Of a stretch of 64,000 nt of DNA, positions 1 to 11,531 are shown in pieces. The notes beneath the pieces are model-generated. The model was not told the origin of the DNA. It made no database searches and saw only the letters and a list, made by a program, of their open reading frames with translations. Source of the DNA: Ricordea florida (taxonomy: Eukaryota; Cnidaria; Anthozoa; Corallimorpharia; Ricordeidae); contig OX453275.1 of assembly GCA_949710005.1 (NCBI GenBank), positions 7,843,481 to 7,907,480 on the forward strand. The letters are read 5' to 3'. Numbering within the stretch: position 1 is the stretch's first letter; each line of letters starts with the position of its first letter. The position numbers and the translations under genes were made by a program.

Positions 1-310
1 TGGTATGTCTGTGACCTATGTTTTTGGTATATCATTTTCATCTATTAAAATCAGCTACTTTATTGGTATGTCTGTAACATATGTTTTTGGTATATCATTT
101 CTCCTCCAAAAAATTACATACTTCATAGGTATGTCCTAAGTTATGTTTTGGATATGTCTTACAATTAGAAATATTAAAGTACTTTTTGGGTATGTTTTTA
201 AGCTATGTTCAAGGTATGTTTTGGAAAATGACATATCTAAAACATACTAGAGTCACTTGCAACACACCTTGAACATACCTTGGACATACCAAAAACATAC
301 AAAAAAAATT
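1..310. repeat. Degenerate GGTATGT-rich tandem satellite
   Basis: About four degenerate copies of a unit of roughly 65 bases recur, each with GGTATGTC, then ATGTTTTTGG and TATATC. The stretch ends in the opposite-strand form (ACATACC), so it can partly fold back. It begins at the window edge, so its true left end is unknown. No coding potential is seen. Confidence 0.6.
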
Positions 311-318
311 GTGTGGGT

Positions 319-770
319 GAAACCGAGACAGTTTGACTGGCTGATCCAGAGTTGCTATTTATTACCTCTTTGTGGCAAGGCTTTTGTTTTGTATTAAATG
401 TAACTAATGATGCTGTTTAGGTAGTTCAATCGAAAAACTTGACCACTTCGTACAGAACTCTCGAAACGTATCGTTTTTGTTCAATGTTAGACGGCGTGAG
501 TTGAATAGCGAGACGCGGCGTACGCCCTTACGGTTGAAATACGATAATATTCTGAGACCTTTCAGTCGTCGTAGTTTTAAGAGTTCGACAGATTTTGCCC
601 ACACAGCGAATTGAAGAAAGTTTGCCTTATATCATTCTCGTTAAATCTTTGAAATACAGTGGGTACGACATCGGAACCGTTCTTCTGTCTGCCGTGAAAA
701 CAGGTTATGAGGGAATCTTAAGCGGGAAGACTTAACGGATGATAGGATCTGATGTAGTAAACCAATTCAC
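319..770. repeat. Dispersed repeat, copy 1
   Basis: This stretch is highly similar to 4639-4903. Both share the GTGGCAAGGCTTTTGT block, the GACGGCGTGAGTTGAAT block and the closing GTAAACCAATTC. This copy has roughly 100 extra bases before its last block. No open frame of note is shared by both copies, so it is a non-coding dispersed repeat or MITE-like element of unknown class. Confidence 0.6.
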
Positions 771-1579
771 TTTCCCTTTTTCTTTTTGAATTGTAAAATA
801 ATGTGTGTGTTTGAAATAAAAAATAAATAAATAATAATAAAACAAAAGGTAGCTATGCCTTGTTTAGAAAGTAGCGTGGTCTGCAAAACAAATTAAGCTC
901 TAGCTTTATTCAAATCACCAATATTTTTTATTGGAGCTGCACCTGCTTTCAGTTCAGCGGATAAATTACACTACAGTGAAAACAAATCATGTCTTCTTTC
1001 GTCTTTCATCTGGAGGCGATCGAGGTAACCCAGAAAAACCCTGAGTTTTGCTTAAACTCGGAACACAACTGCCTCATGCTAAATCTTGACTTTTTTTAGG
1101 TCTGAATGCATGACCAGGTGGATATAAGTAGAGGACTACTCTGAAAGAATTGCAGCACTATTCTTTGAAATGGAAGAACAGCTGTAGATGCTCAATTTTC
1201 CAAGAAATAGGCTGATTCGCCTGATTCCGTCTTTGCTTATGAAACACCTGCAATCGCGATTTTTCTGTCCGACTAACGCTGAGGGTATTTCCAAGAGAAT
1301 TCGCATCCCATGATTATCCAATAGTTTAACCTTACAAATTAGAATCGACGGAGAACGGAACGCATCAAACTTTTTACTGTAAACTGCCGTAAAGTTTCTT
1401 CAACCGAGTCGATTATTCACACGGACTGGTAACCAATACTGAAAACAAATTTCTTGGGCAAAATAGCGTGCTTGTTTCCTGTCTGTTTTGACATGCGTAG
1501 AAACAACCAAACGTGATAATATTTAAGTGGGAGTTTGCTCCTTTCGCCTGGCCAAAGATCTGAGCATACTCGAAGCAAA
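771..1579. other. Gene-free stretch upstream of the coiled-coil gene
   Basis: AT-rich DNA with no convincing open frame. A TATA-like ATATTTAAG lies at about 1520-1528, some 55 bases before the next gene's preferred ATG, and may belong to its promoter. Confidence 0.4.
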
Positions 1580-2608
1580 ATGGACGGGGAACACTCAGCG
1601 TTGCCAACAGAAGACCTTCGTCGATCTAGAGGATTGCCCTCGATCGTAGAAATGGAAAACACCTATCACGTAGGGATGGTAGTGAGAGAAAATACAGAAT
1701 CTTTTCTCATTCGCCAACACTCAGGCGAAATCGAGACCCTGAAGAAACAAATTGAAGAAAAGCAGGAAGAGATAGCGAGGTTACTTAAAGCCACTAAAGA
1801 TCTCAAGGAACAGAACAACGAGTTAAAGGTGGCGCTGAATTCGAAGGATGAAGAAATCGATACTTTAACGACAAGGATCAACAAACTTGAAGCGGAGAAA
1901 AAATGTTTTGAAGAGAAGCTAGGATCAGTTCAAGTCCAACTCGATCTCGTGAAGAAAGAAGTGGAGGAGTTAAACGAGAAAGGGAAAGCCCAGGAGAAAA
2001 GGAATTTGAAGCTCAAAGAAGAGATGGGGAAAATCTCTAGCCAGATAGAAAGCGTGAATGATGAGCGTCAGAGGACGCACGAGGAAAACAAACGTATGAA
2101 GAAGGAACTGGCTGAAGTGAAGAAAATACAGCAGTTAAAGGTGGGTGGTACATATAGAGCTGGAGTGCAATCGCTGGTTGCCCCAATGGAAACATCACTC
2201 AATACTGAACAGGAAGCAATGTTACAAATAGGGGAACTTTTTTCGCAACTACAAGCTAAGATGTACGAAAGAGTCTTCCCCCACAAAAAATTAATTAAGT
2301 ACGCAAGGTACACGGTTAAGATCATTTGTGGACAAATTGATCAGACAAAATCCCCGGAAGACAAGAAGGAAGCTGAGAGAAGATGGAAGGAGCTTAAAGA
2401 GATGTTAAAATGGAATGAAGAAACGCACGAAGAAGCTATAAAGTTACTCAAGAAAAGCAGAAATGATTTTTCTCATCCCTCAATAACCAAGCAGTCTCTT
2501 GAGGCATCAGTCGCTTTCATGAATAAAGGTAACAATCTCAATGAGTTTTCAGAGCCTCTCACTGAGCTGATAGCTATGTGGGTAAAATTATCTGCCGGCG
2601 ATGAGTAA
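1580..2608 (+). CDS. Intronless coiled-coil protein, unknown function
   Basis: A 342-aa open frame from the ATG at 1580; an upstream in-frame start at 1535 is less likely because its added residues look like 5' leader. Residues about 40-190 are a continuous Glu/Lys-rich heptad coiled coil (IEEKQEEIARLLKAT and similar). A C-terminal helical region of about 140 residues contains KKSRNDFSHPS. No enzyme motif, signal peptide or membrane segment is seen. The protein resembles uncharacterised lineage-expanded cnidarian coiled-coil proteins in layout, but I do not recognise a named family. The lack of introns could mean a retrocopy or a genuine single-exon gene. The frame is undamaged, which argues for a live or recent gene. 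Confidence 0.7.
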   Translation: MDGEHSALPTEDLRRSRGLPSIVEMENTYHVGMVVRENTESFLIRQHSGEIETLKKQIEEKQEEIARLLKATKDLKEQNNELKVALNSKDEEIDTLTTRINKLEAEKKCFEEKLGSVQVQLDLVKKEVEELNEKGKAQEKRNLKLKEEMGKISSQIESVNDERQRTHEENKRMKKELAEVKKIQQLKVGGTYRAGVQSLVAPMETSLNTEQEAMLQIGELFSQLQAKMYERVFPHKKLIKYARYTVKIICGQIDQTKSPEDKKEAERRWKELKEMLKWNEETHEEAIKLLKKSRNDFSHPSITKQSLEASVAFMNKGNNLNEFSEPLTELIAMWVKLSAGDE

Positions 2609-4638
2609 TGGATAACTCCACTTTCACTACTTTCATTCCTGTTTAGTTACTGAGAATATTCAATTTTTCTTTTCAAGAATAGATATTAGAGAGATCAAGA
2701 ATATTTGAAAAAGAATATCAGTCGATAACTTTTGATCAGTTACATTCAAGCGATGCAGCATTAGTACAGGCTCAAATCTGTCGTAACTGTGTAACTGTCC
2801 GTTCTTTTGCAATTGGCGAACGTGTAAAATTCGTGCTGGACATTATAAGTTACGAGACCAACCTACAGACTTAGTTCCCATGGACGGAACTCTCAGAGAC
2901 CCTTAGAGCTACCACGATTTACTCAGATGGATGTTCATATTGCCAATGACTGCGGTTTTACCTATTTCATCAATTAAAGTTAAATTTGTAGAGTGATAAG
3001 TAATACAGTGATGCATATATTGAATAGACTTGTAAAACCCTTAATTTAATGTTTGGTTATTTCAATAAGATCAATGAAATCCAATTCAGTTTGGATTACA
3101 ACAGTTCGAATGTTCGAAAGGATTTATTTGAGGGAAATAAAATTAATTCGGCTCTCCGCGCTGCATATAACGCTTAGCGAATCCTTGAAGTGAATGTGTA
3201 AAGATCAGTATTATACTGTCTTGATTATGTGCAAACTTTTCATATATTCAGCAACAATAAACGAAAGTGCTTACAGCTTAATTTTCGCCTTATTTCGCGT
3301 CAGCTCAATCAGAAAAATTGGAAAACTTCTCCTATATGAATCCAGCAATGCAAGGCTATTGCTTGTACCTGGTAATTTAGCAGTACACATTTCTCGTTTG
3401 ATTTCCTATTTTAAACTAAAACATTTTGTTGCCAATTTCCCAACGAAATGAAACGTATTTCGAAATATTCCGGGAAGTCACGCAGGATCCAGTTCCGAGA
3501 AAACGAGATGCATCCCAGCAGGTGACATAACTGTTGGAAGTGAAAATGATCTTAATGACAATGCCGTTTAGGGAAAGATTTCATCATAATTTTATTTACA
3601 GAATCACCTTCATGCATAATCGAAAGGGTTGTAAAGATTATTCTTTCGTGCAGACTTCGTTCGATCGAATATGGACAACCATACCTTAATTGAGTAACAA
3701 GGTTAAAGAAATCGTTAAATCTAAAATGGAGGTGTTTCAAAATTGTTGAATAAGGTAGGAACCTATTGATTCAAAACAGAAATATTAGCAGAGGAGGTGG
3801 ATAAGCAAATTAAGTCTCTTACTAACAGCAAGCGTTTCATAATTCCAGGAAAACGTTTCCATAAATGGAAATTTGTGACTGAACGCGTATTGAGCATGCC
3901 CAGTGCAGGCGTATTCTGACATGTGATGAGGCTGTACAATGTCAATAAAGGCTGCGCCTTGTGAGTCCACAACACACTTTTGACCAATGTGATGACGCGC
4001 ACTCGTCGATAAGAGTACAGAAAACGCTAAACCACATTCGATTTGTTAGTTTGCTGTTGTGAGGAATACACATAAAATCAGTGCAAGCGCACATAAGGCT
4101 CCTTCGTCTTTTACATCAGGAAAATGACTGCGTGCATGGAAAGAAAACATTATATCGTGAATTCCGGGAAAACGCCACAAGACCACTGGAGTTTCCTAGA
4201 ATCATGAATTTCTTACCACTGAGGTCACGCGCGAGGAATCATATTTTGATTGGATGAAAAAGTGCAACCCAGTAATGAATATAACGCTCTCTATGGAGCG
4301 TAAAAAACCTTGATTTAGATGTGGAAACAGTAGAGGGAGTAGGATCCCATTTGTTTTGTACCGTCGCTTGCCTTATTAGGAAGAAATTCTATGTATATGT
4401 GTGTATGCGTTTCTTTAAGATAAATCCTAGAGCAAGGCCGGAACTTAAAAGAGCTTAGTAGACTTTGTACCCTCTCATATATGACTTTAACGGGCCAAGT
4501 ACTAGTGAAAACGCGTTCACGAACAGATCCCAGCCGACAAAGAGGCCCTTCCCAAGTCTTCTTAAGAACTTGAATACGCAGAAACCATTCTTGAGAACAC
4601 TACAACTCCCAATAACGATCGAGTTCCTTCCAGGGAGA
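2609..4638. other. Gene-free intergenic stretch
   Basis: Two kilobases of AT-rich DNA with only short, unsupported open frames. No transposon ends, RNA gene or splice-linked exons were recognised. Confidence 0.4.
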
Positions 4639-4903
4639 ACGAAAACCGAGACAGTTTTACCTCTTCGTGGCAAGGCTTTTGTCTTGTATTTGTAACAATT
4701 ATGCTGTTTAGGTAGTTCAATCGAAAAACGTGACCGCTTAGTACAGAACTCTCGAAACGTTTTATCGTTTTTGTTCGTATGTTAGACGGCGTGAGTTGAA
4801 TTGCGAGACGCGGCGTACGCCCTTACGGTTGAAATACGATAATATTCCGAGACTTTTTGGCAAGTTAACAGATGACAGGATCTCGTGCAGTAAACCAATT
4901 CTT
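4639..4903. repeat. Dispersed repeat, copy 2
   Basis: Second copy, in the same orientation, of the repeat at 319-770, matching over most of its length with small indels. It ends about 140 bases outside the left end of the giant inverted-repeat element. Confidence 0.6.
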
Positions 4904-5044
4904 GCACTCATTGCAGCCTTTTATTTGGGCATGTGGCATCGTCTCTGTGCAACTTGTTTCGCTTTTAGTTTCGCTTATAGCTCAACACAGGACGTCAAAA
5001 TATCAATACAGTGTTGACTTAGCGCCAAACGTTAGTGACGTTAG

Positions 5045-5050
5045 TGATCT
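5045..5050. repeat. Left target-site duplication of the giant element
   Basis: TGATCT directly abuts the left inverted repeat; TGATCC directly abuts the right one at 48016-48021. Five of six bases match in direct orientation, as expected for a duplication made on insertion. Confidence 0.6.
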
Positions 5051-5685
5051 GTTTTACTTTCTGGGCAACCGAGCACGATTCACGTGAATCGAGCTCGAAA
5101 TGCATATCGAGCTCGGTTTATAGTAGGCCTCGGATCATCGTGCTCAATCAACAGTGAATGGAGCTCCATATATTCTACTCGAGCTCGGTGGATGATGGGA
5201 CTAGGAGCGAGCTCGATTTAGTATTACCGAGCTCGATTTAGTTACCGAGCTCGATTTAGTCACCGAGCTCGATTTAGTCACCGAGCCAAGTTTACTCACC
5301 GAGCCAAGTTTAGTCACCGAGCCAAGTTTAGTCACCGAGCCAAGTTTAGTCACCGAGCCAAAGTTTAGTCTGACGGAGAGAGGTCTGAGACAGAGATCCC
5401 CGTTTTCGGTAGAGTTGTACGGTGTACATTTTAGAAGTACACCACTAGTTCAGATTTACCGGGTAATATTGAAGGTAAGGGACAAGCTCTTTTGTTAACT
5501 TTGTTTTTAACTGATTCGGTTTTTGATAAAGTACGTTTGTTCTAGTTCTAACTGCGGTAGAAGCTATATTTTCAAGTTGGAGTTAGAAAAATACTCGCCA
5601 AATTTTACAAACTTTGCTGTTTAGACTTGTAGAGCATGGGATGGGACAACGTAGTGCCAAAATTAAATGAAATTTACATGGAAAT
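5051..5685 (+). repeat. Left terminal inverted repeat of the giant element
   Basis: The tip holds a perfect 14-bp palindrome, GATTCACGTGAATC. Next come several GAGCTCG motifs and a tandem array at about 5210-5370 of 18-bp units in two forms, ACCGAGCTCGATTTAGTC and ACCGAGCCAAGTTTAGTC. An inner unique part contains a GTGTAC/GTACAC hairpin and a GAAG|GTAAGG splice-donor-like site. Repeated subterminal motifs are typical transposase-binding sites; that role is inferred. Homology to the right copy ends near 5685. Confidence 0.8.
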
Positions 5686-5937
5686 CAATTTCAGGTATTG
5701 TCCAGGCTGTATTGTTTGGTCTTTTGTACCGGCTCTTGTGTACCGGTACACGAGGACTGAACCTTAATGCAGGCTAATAAAATCTTGACAAGTGTACAGC
5801 AAGTCACAAGAACAGGTGAGGCGTATAGTTTCACATAATTTTTATTCTCAAATTAGACATCAAAACCAATTTCTTTATTCCATTGCAGATGACACGGTTA
5901 TTCATGAAATTCTATGATAGGAAAGCTTGAGTACTAT

Positions 5938-6310
5938 GGAATTAGATGGGTAACCTTAAATTGGTTTTCAAACGATCTAGCTTTCTGCAAATAAACTCTC
6001 CTTAAATGTAAAGAAAACTCAGTTCATGGTTTGCAAAACTTGGAAGAAAAAAAATCTTGGAATAACATCAGTTAAAATCGATGGAAGAGCAGTTGAAAGA
6101 ATAACGTACACTATCGAAAAGTTTATTTCCTAATATTACTAGGAGATATCATATCAATCAGGCGTCATTTAAATTATCCACAATGACAGGAATAATAAAT
6201 TGCCAAAAGCAAGGCATTACAAATGTCTCAAAATTCTAATTATGATCTATAAATACAGTGATATGCCCACACATAATACATTGTATTATTAGATGGAACA
6301 GTGTATTTCC
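5938..6310 (+). pseudogene. Degraded LINE reverse-transcriptase fragment
   Basis: Translation with frameshifts gives the 3' half of a non-LTR reverse transcriptase: NWFSNDLAFCK, SLNVKKTQFMV-like, an IDG turn, and later GIINKLPKARHY followed by LKILIMIYKY, the thumb-region signature of CR1/L2/RTE-like elements. Stops and frame changes show it is long dead. It lies between the left repeat of the giant element and the Polinton. Confidence 0.6.
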
Positions 6311-6429
6311 TATTAGGTTTTAACCTTTTTGTCTGATATAAAATCAGATAGTAATAATTAAGACATGTGCAAAATTTAGGGACAAATTGAAACAAATTCT
6401 TCTTTCACCAAAGTTAATCAATATTTATA

Positions 6430-6435
6430 AACTTA
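6430..6435. repeat. Left target-site duplication of the Polinton
   Basis: AACTTA next to the left repeat tip pairs with TACTTA at 24404-24409. A 6-bp duplication is the known length for Polinton integrases; one base differs. Confidence 0.6.
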
Positions 6436-7437
6436 TGATGTATAATTATGGGGGTTCTGGCACATTTTCATTACGATTTCATTTTAAGCGCGGTGCTAGC
6501 ACAATGTTGGTTTTTCGGGTGGGCCGACAGGCGGAGCGAGCCGCGCGAGCGGAGGGCGAATCTATCTTTGAAACTGGAGGGTTTGTGCCAACGGTGAAGT
6601 CGGAAAGCGGGCGAGCCGACAGGCGGAGCGAGCCGCGCGAGCGGAGGGCGAATCTATCTTTGAAACTGGAGGGTTTGTGCCAACGGTGAAGTCGGAAAGC
6701 GGGCGAGCCGACAGGCGGAGCGAGCCGCGCGAGCGGAGGGCGAATCTATCTTTGAAACTGGAGGGTTTGTGCCAACGGTGAAGTCGGAAAGCGGGTGGGC
6801 CGACAGGCGGAGCGAGCCGCGCGAGCGGAGGGCGAATCTATCTTTGAAACTGGAGGGTTTGTGCCAACGGTGAAGTCGGAAAGCGGGTGGGCCGACAGGC
6901 GGAGCGAGCCGCGCGAGCGGAGGGCGAATCTATCTTTGAAACTGGAGGGTTTGTGTCAACGGTGAAGTCGGAAAGCGGGCGGGCCGACAGGCGGAGCGAG
7001 CCGCGCGAGCGGAGGGCGAATCTATCTTTGAAACTGGAGGGTTTGTGTCAACGGTGAAGTCGGAAAGCGGGCGAGCCGACAGGCGGAGGGCGAATCTATC
7101 TTTGAAACTAGAGGGTTTGTGTCAACGGTGAAGTCGGAAAGCGGGCGGGCCGACAGGCGGAGCGAGCCGCGCGAGCGGAGGGCGAATCTATCTTTGAAAC
7201 TGGAGGGTTTGTGTCAACGGTGAAGTCGGAAAGCGGGCGGGCCGACAGGCGGAGCGAGCCGCGCGAGCGGAGGGCGAATCTATCTTTGAAACTAGAGGGT
7301 TTGAGCAGATACAAAAACGATACGAAAGCGATGAAAAAAAAATTGAAAATATATGGTTTTAAAGAAAAAACAGTGAAATATAATACGAAAATGGAACAAC
7401 AATTACAAAGATTAAATGTACCACAATTAAAATCTTT
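6436..7437 (+). repeat. Left Polinton terminal inverted repeat
   Basis: The first 90 bases are unique. Nine units of a GC-rich 92-bp tandem repeat (core GGCGGAGCGAGCCGCGCGAG) follow, one of them shortened by about 20 bases. A last 130 bases carry the polB promoter box, the start codon and the first SAP-domain codons. Homology to the right end stops near 7437, inside coding sequence. Confidence 0.9.
7358..7364 (+). promoter_or_regulatory. TTTAAAG promoter box of polB
   Basis: It lies 33 nt before the ATG at 7391, inside the terminal repeat. The same box at the same distance precedes the other Polinton genes. Confidence 0.6.
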
Positions 7438-9868
7438 AGTTAGATGGTATAATATTCAAGGACGATCTGCGTTTAATAAAGCAGAACTTATTCGTGCATT
7501 GATTAATATACCCGAAATAACTAATAATATTCAAGAAATAGTTGATAATATTGCTGGAATTGTTGGGGCGCTACGTAATACCCCAAAGAGACCAAGAGAC
7601 CAACCAAATTTGCCCCTTCCAATTCCCATACCGAATATTACACCCCCGCAAATAAGACCAATTCCTGGCACACCACCCGGATCGCCAGATAGATTTATAC
7701 CGGAAACACCTCCAGGCCCGCCCCCACCAAACCAACCTAGAATAAATATTAATAAATATAAATCAAAAAGACATTCACCACCCAAACCAAAAACAAAACA
7801 AACCCCCTTTTTAGGAAATGTATTAAACAAGTTTTGGAATTTTGTGAAACCATACATTCCAGAAAAAGCAAAAAATAAAACAGAAGAATTAGCTAAAAAA
7901 TTTATAGAAAGATACAAAAAAGTAAATAAGCCCAAAGAAATAAAACCGCCAAAAAGAGATTACGAGAAGGAGGGAGCAAGACCAAAAACAAAAAGAAATG
8001 AGAATGTGGAAGATTTTACACCAAGAGAATATGAATCAGCCATTAATGGTAATTATATAAGCTATAGGATTGAAGGAAATGAAAAGAATGATGAAAAGAC
8101 ATTCCTACATAAAATAAAACCAAAAGTTATGGATTTAATTAGAAAGAGAGTTAAATCACAAAAATCATTGAAGACTAAATTTATATTTACATGCAGATTC
8201 AAAATGAAATTATTTGAAGAATTAGAAATATATGAATACTGTAATGCGAATTTTCCTTCTGAAAAATCAGAAATTGTTCTTGAGGCAACAGATTTATCAG
8301 AATTATTTGATAGATTAACAAATCAACAACTTGTATTATTTGAAAATTTTATAAATAATGGATCTGGTTGGATATTCGAACGCATACTATTTTTTGACAT
8401 ATTCATAGATCGTTTTGTTCCACTTTTAGGCGGATCTTATATTCCGTTACCAAAAGAATTGTTAAACAGGAATGCGATTATTAATCCACAGAATTATAAT
8501 GATGATGAATGTTTCAAGTGGTGTGTATCACGAGCAGTTTATCCAACCGATAAAAATCCACAAAGAATAACTAAAGAATTGATAGAACAATCAAAGAATT
8601 TTAATTGGAATGGAATTAATTTCCCAAGTACAATTCAAGATATTGTTAATTTTGAAAACCAAAATGATTATGATATTGCTATATATGGATATGATGAGAA
8701 AATAGGGGTATATCCTATAAAAAGAAGTAGTAAACGGGGATTTAAATTGATCAGATTACTTTTATTAACAGAAGAAACTGAAGATGAAGAACCAAAGAAA
8801 CACTTCGTTTTAATAAAGAATATTAGCGCACTTATATGCAGGCAAGTTACTAAACGAAAATGTAAGTTGTATTTTTGTGATAATTGTTTGCATCCTTTTC
8901 ACTTAAAAAACTCATTAGAAAAACATGAAGGATATTGTTTTTTGTACAATGAAGCAAGAATTGATATGCTAAAAAATCAAGATGGAAGCCCATGTTTTAT
9001 TTCTTTTAGAAATTTTGTGAAAAAAATGAGAATACCTTTTGTAGCATACGGCGACTTTGAGTGTATTTTGGAAAAAATAAAACAAATGGGTCTGCTAGAT
9101 AAAAATAAGAGTTACACTAATAAATATCAGATGCACAAACCGGTTGCATTCGGATGTTATATTAAGAGTTTTAATGAAAAAATATGCAAATCCCGATTTT
9201 ATAGATATACTGCCGAATCACCCGAAGATGATGTTGCACAGAAATTTGTGGAATATCTAGAGAAAGAATTTAAGGAAATTTATAAAAATTGCATTAGTTA
9301 TAATAAAAAAAGATTCAAAAAGTTTAATAAGAAGAATATGACTGAAGATGAAAAAATAAACTATGAAAACGCAACTAATTGCCATATCTGTGAGAAAGAA
9401 TTGGGCGAAGATAAGGTAATAGATCATTGCCATCTTACAGGAAAGTACAGAGGTGCAGCACATAAGGAATGTAATTTAAATTATAAGATTCCAAAATTCT
9501 TCCCGGTCATAATTCACAATCTTTCGGGGTATGATTCTCATCTATTTATTAATAATCTTGCAAAAACAGAAGGTAAAATAAAACTAATACCAAATAATGA
9601 GGAAAAGTATATTTCTTTCTCAAAAGAGATTGTGGTTGATACCTTCAAAGATAAAAAAAGCGGGGAGATGAAAGATGTTATAAGGGATATCAGGTTCATA
9701 GATTCATTAAAATTTATGCCGTCCAGCCTTGATAATTTGTCTGGCAATCTTACTAAATGTGGAAAGTGTGATGTTTGTAAAGGTGAAATAAAAGGGAGGT
9801 GTCTTAATCCGACAGATAAAAACCTACATGAAACTACAAAGTATTTTGTAAGCGAAAAATTAAAGTTA

Positions 9869-10579
9869 TAATTATATAGCAGTCAGTTAATCCAGTATTG
9901 CCAGCACGGCTATTATCCTTTAATTTTTCAGAACTGTCCAATTTGGGATTTAATTTGGACAGTTTTCAATATGGAATTTGAGTAAAAATGCAGAAACTGT
10001 CCTATTTGGGAAAAAATAGGTCAGTTTGTTTCAGCCAATGAAATCCAAGAAAAAACAATAGATTGTCAAACCAACCAATCAGCCGTGAAGAAACGTCAGC
10101 ACTGAAAGCAGGACAGGTCGCCATTGTTGTTGACAACATGGAGGAATTCAGTGAAGAAAATTTGCCAAATTTTTCCATCTTTAGCAGTTCTAACACAAAT
10201 GAGAGAATTTCATGGTTGCAGGAAGAGGAAATTAGTACTCTTAAAAGCAGAAACGAAAACTCAAACACCGCCAAGAGCACAAAAACGTGGCTCAACGTTT
10301 TCAACGAGTGGAAACTCCAGCGTAACGAAGCTAAGTACCCGTAAGCAACGTAAGTTCCCATAGTTTTCCTCGCGAAGCTGTATTTCCTCACTAGCTATAT
10401 AATTAATAAGTAACAGGACCACATGCTTGTCCAATTTGGAAATAATTGGATGAAAAAAATTCCTCTGACAGCCAAATTGGACTCGGCCTACGGCCTCGTC
10501 CAATTTTGGCTGTCCTCGGAATTTTTTTCATCCAATTATTTCCAAATTGGACAGCATGTAGTCCTATTACATATACTTA
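9869..10579 (+). mobile_element. 711-bp non-autonomous insertion in polB, copy 1
   Basis: Composite unit. The first part (9869-10405) ends in perfect 12-bp inverted repeats TAATTATATAGC/GCTATATAATTA. The second (10406-10579) is a hairpin with arms around GTCCAATTTGGAAATAATTGG. TTA sits on both sides (9866-9868 and 10577-10579), compatible with a short target duplication. The length is a multiple of three. A 93-aa open frame (10063-10344) ends with KSTKTWLNVFNEWKLQRN, which recalls the N-terminal region of tyrosine-recombinase-related (Crypton-like) cnidarian proteins; that link is tentative. Palindromic CTGTCCAATTTGG motifs recur inside. Confidence 0.75.
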
Positions 10580-11531
10580 TTGAGAAAGGGAGTATTCCCA
10601 TATGATTGGCTTGATGATTTTGTTAAATTAAACGAAACCCAACTTCCACCAAAGGAAGCTTTTTACTCAAAACTTAGAGGCGAAGATATTTCAGATGAAG
10701 ATTATGAACATGCTAAAAAGGTATGGGCAACATTTAATATGAAAACAATGCGAGATTACCTTGATCTATATCTCAAGTCTGATGTGTTATTATTGGCTGA
10801 TGTATTTGAAAACTTTAGAGATGTTTGCCAAAATACCTATAGATTAGATCCTGCTTGGTATTATACGGCGCCAGGGCTTGCTTGGGACGCAATGTTGAAA
10901 AAAACTAAGGTTCAATTAGAGATGATAAATGACATTGATATGCTAATTATGATTGAGAAAGGTGTTAGAGGGGGTATATCTCAGATATCAAACAGATATG
11001 CTAAAGCTAACAACAAATACATGAAAGAATATGACCCAAAAATGATAGCAAATTATATAGAATATCTTGACGCAAACAACTTATATGGTGGGGCAATGAG
11101 TGAAGCATTACCAACTCATGGTTTAAAATGGATGAGTGAAAATGAGAAAACAAATTGGAGAAATATTCCATGTATAGTAGAGGTTGATTTAAAATATCCG
11201 CGACATCTTCATGATTTACATAGTGACTATCCGCTTGCTCCGGAAAGAATTAAGGTAAATAGGGTTGAGAAATTAATACCAAATCTTAACAATAAGAAAA
11301 ATTATGTTGTTCATCATGAAACATTAAAACTTTATGAAAGTCTAGGATTAGAAGTAACAAAGATTCATAGAGGAATTAAATTTGAAGAGTCAAAATGGTT
11401 AAAATCTTACATAGATTTGAATACCCAACGCAGGGCCGAAGCAAAGAATGATTTTGAAAAAGATTTCTTCAAACTCATGAACAACTCTGTATTTGGTAAA
11501 ACAATGGAAAATCTTAGAAAAAGGGTTGATA

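Noticed and set aside
6387..7314. Arg-rich open frames within the Polinton ends
   Set aside because: They are translations of the GC-rich tandem unit, repeated identically on both strands and at both ends.
7211..7390. Upstream extension of the polymerase frame (and of the SAP/CCCH frame at 23301-23480) through the 92-bp tandem repeat
   Set aside because: The added residues are translated repeat DNA, and a promoter box lies 33-36 nt before the internal ATG of both genes, so the internal start is preferred.
9869..10579. Introns in polB
   Set aside because: The interrupting sequences lack GT-AG borders, are inverted copies of one repeat and carry transposon-like ends; insertion explains them better.
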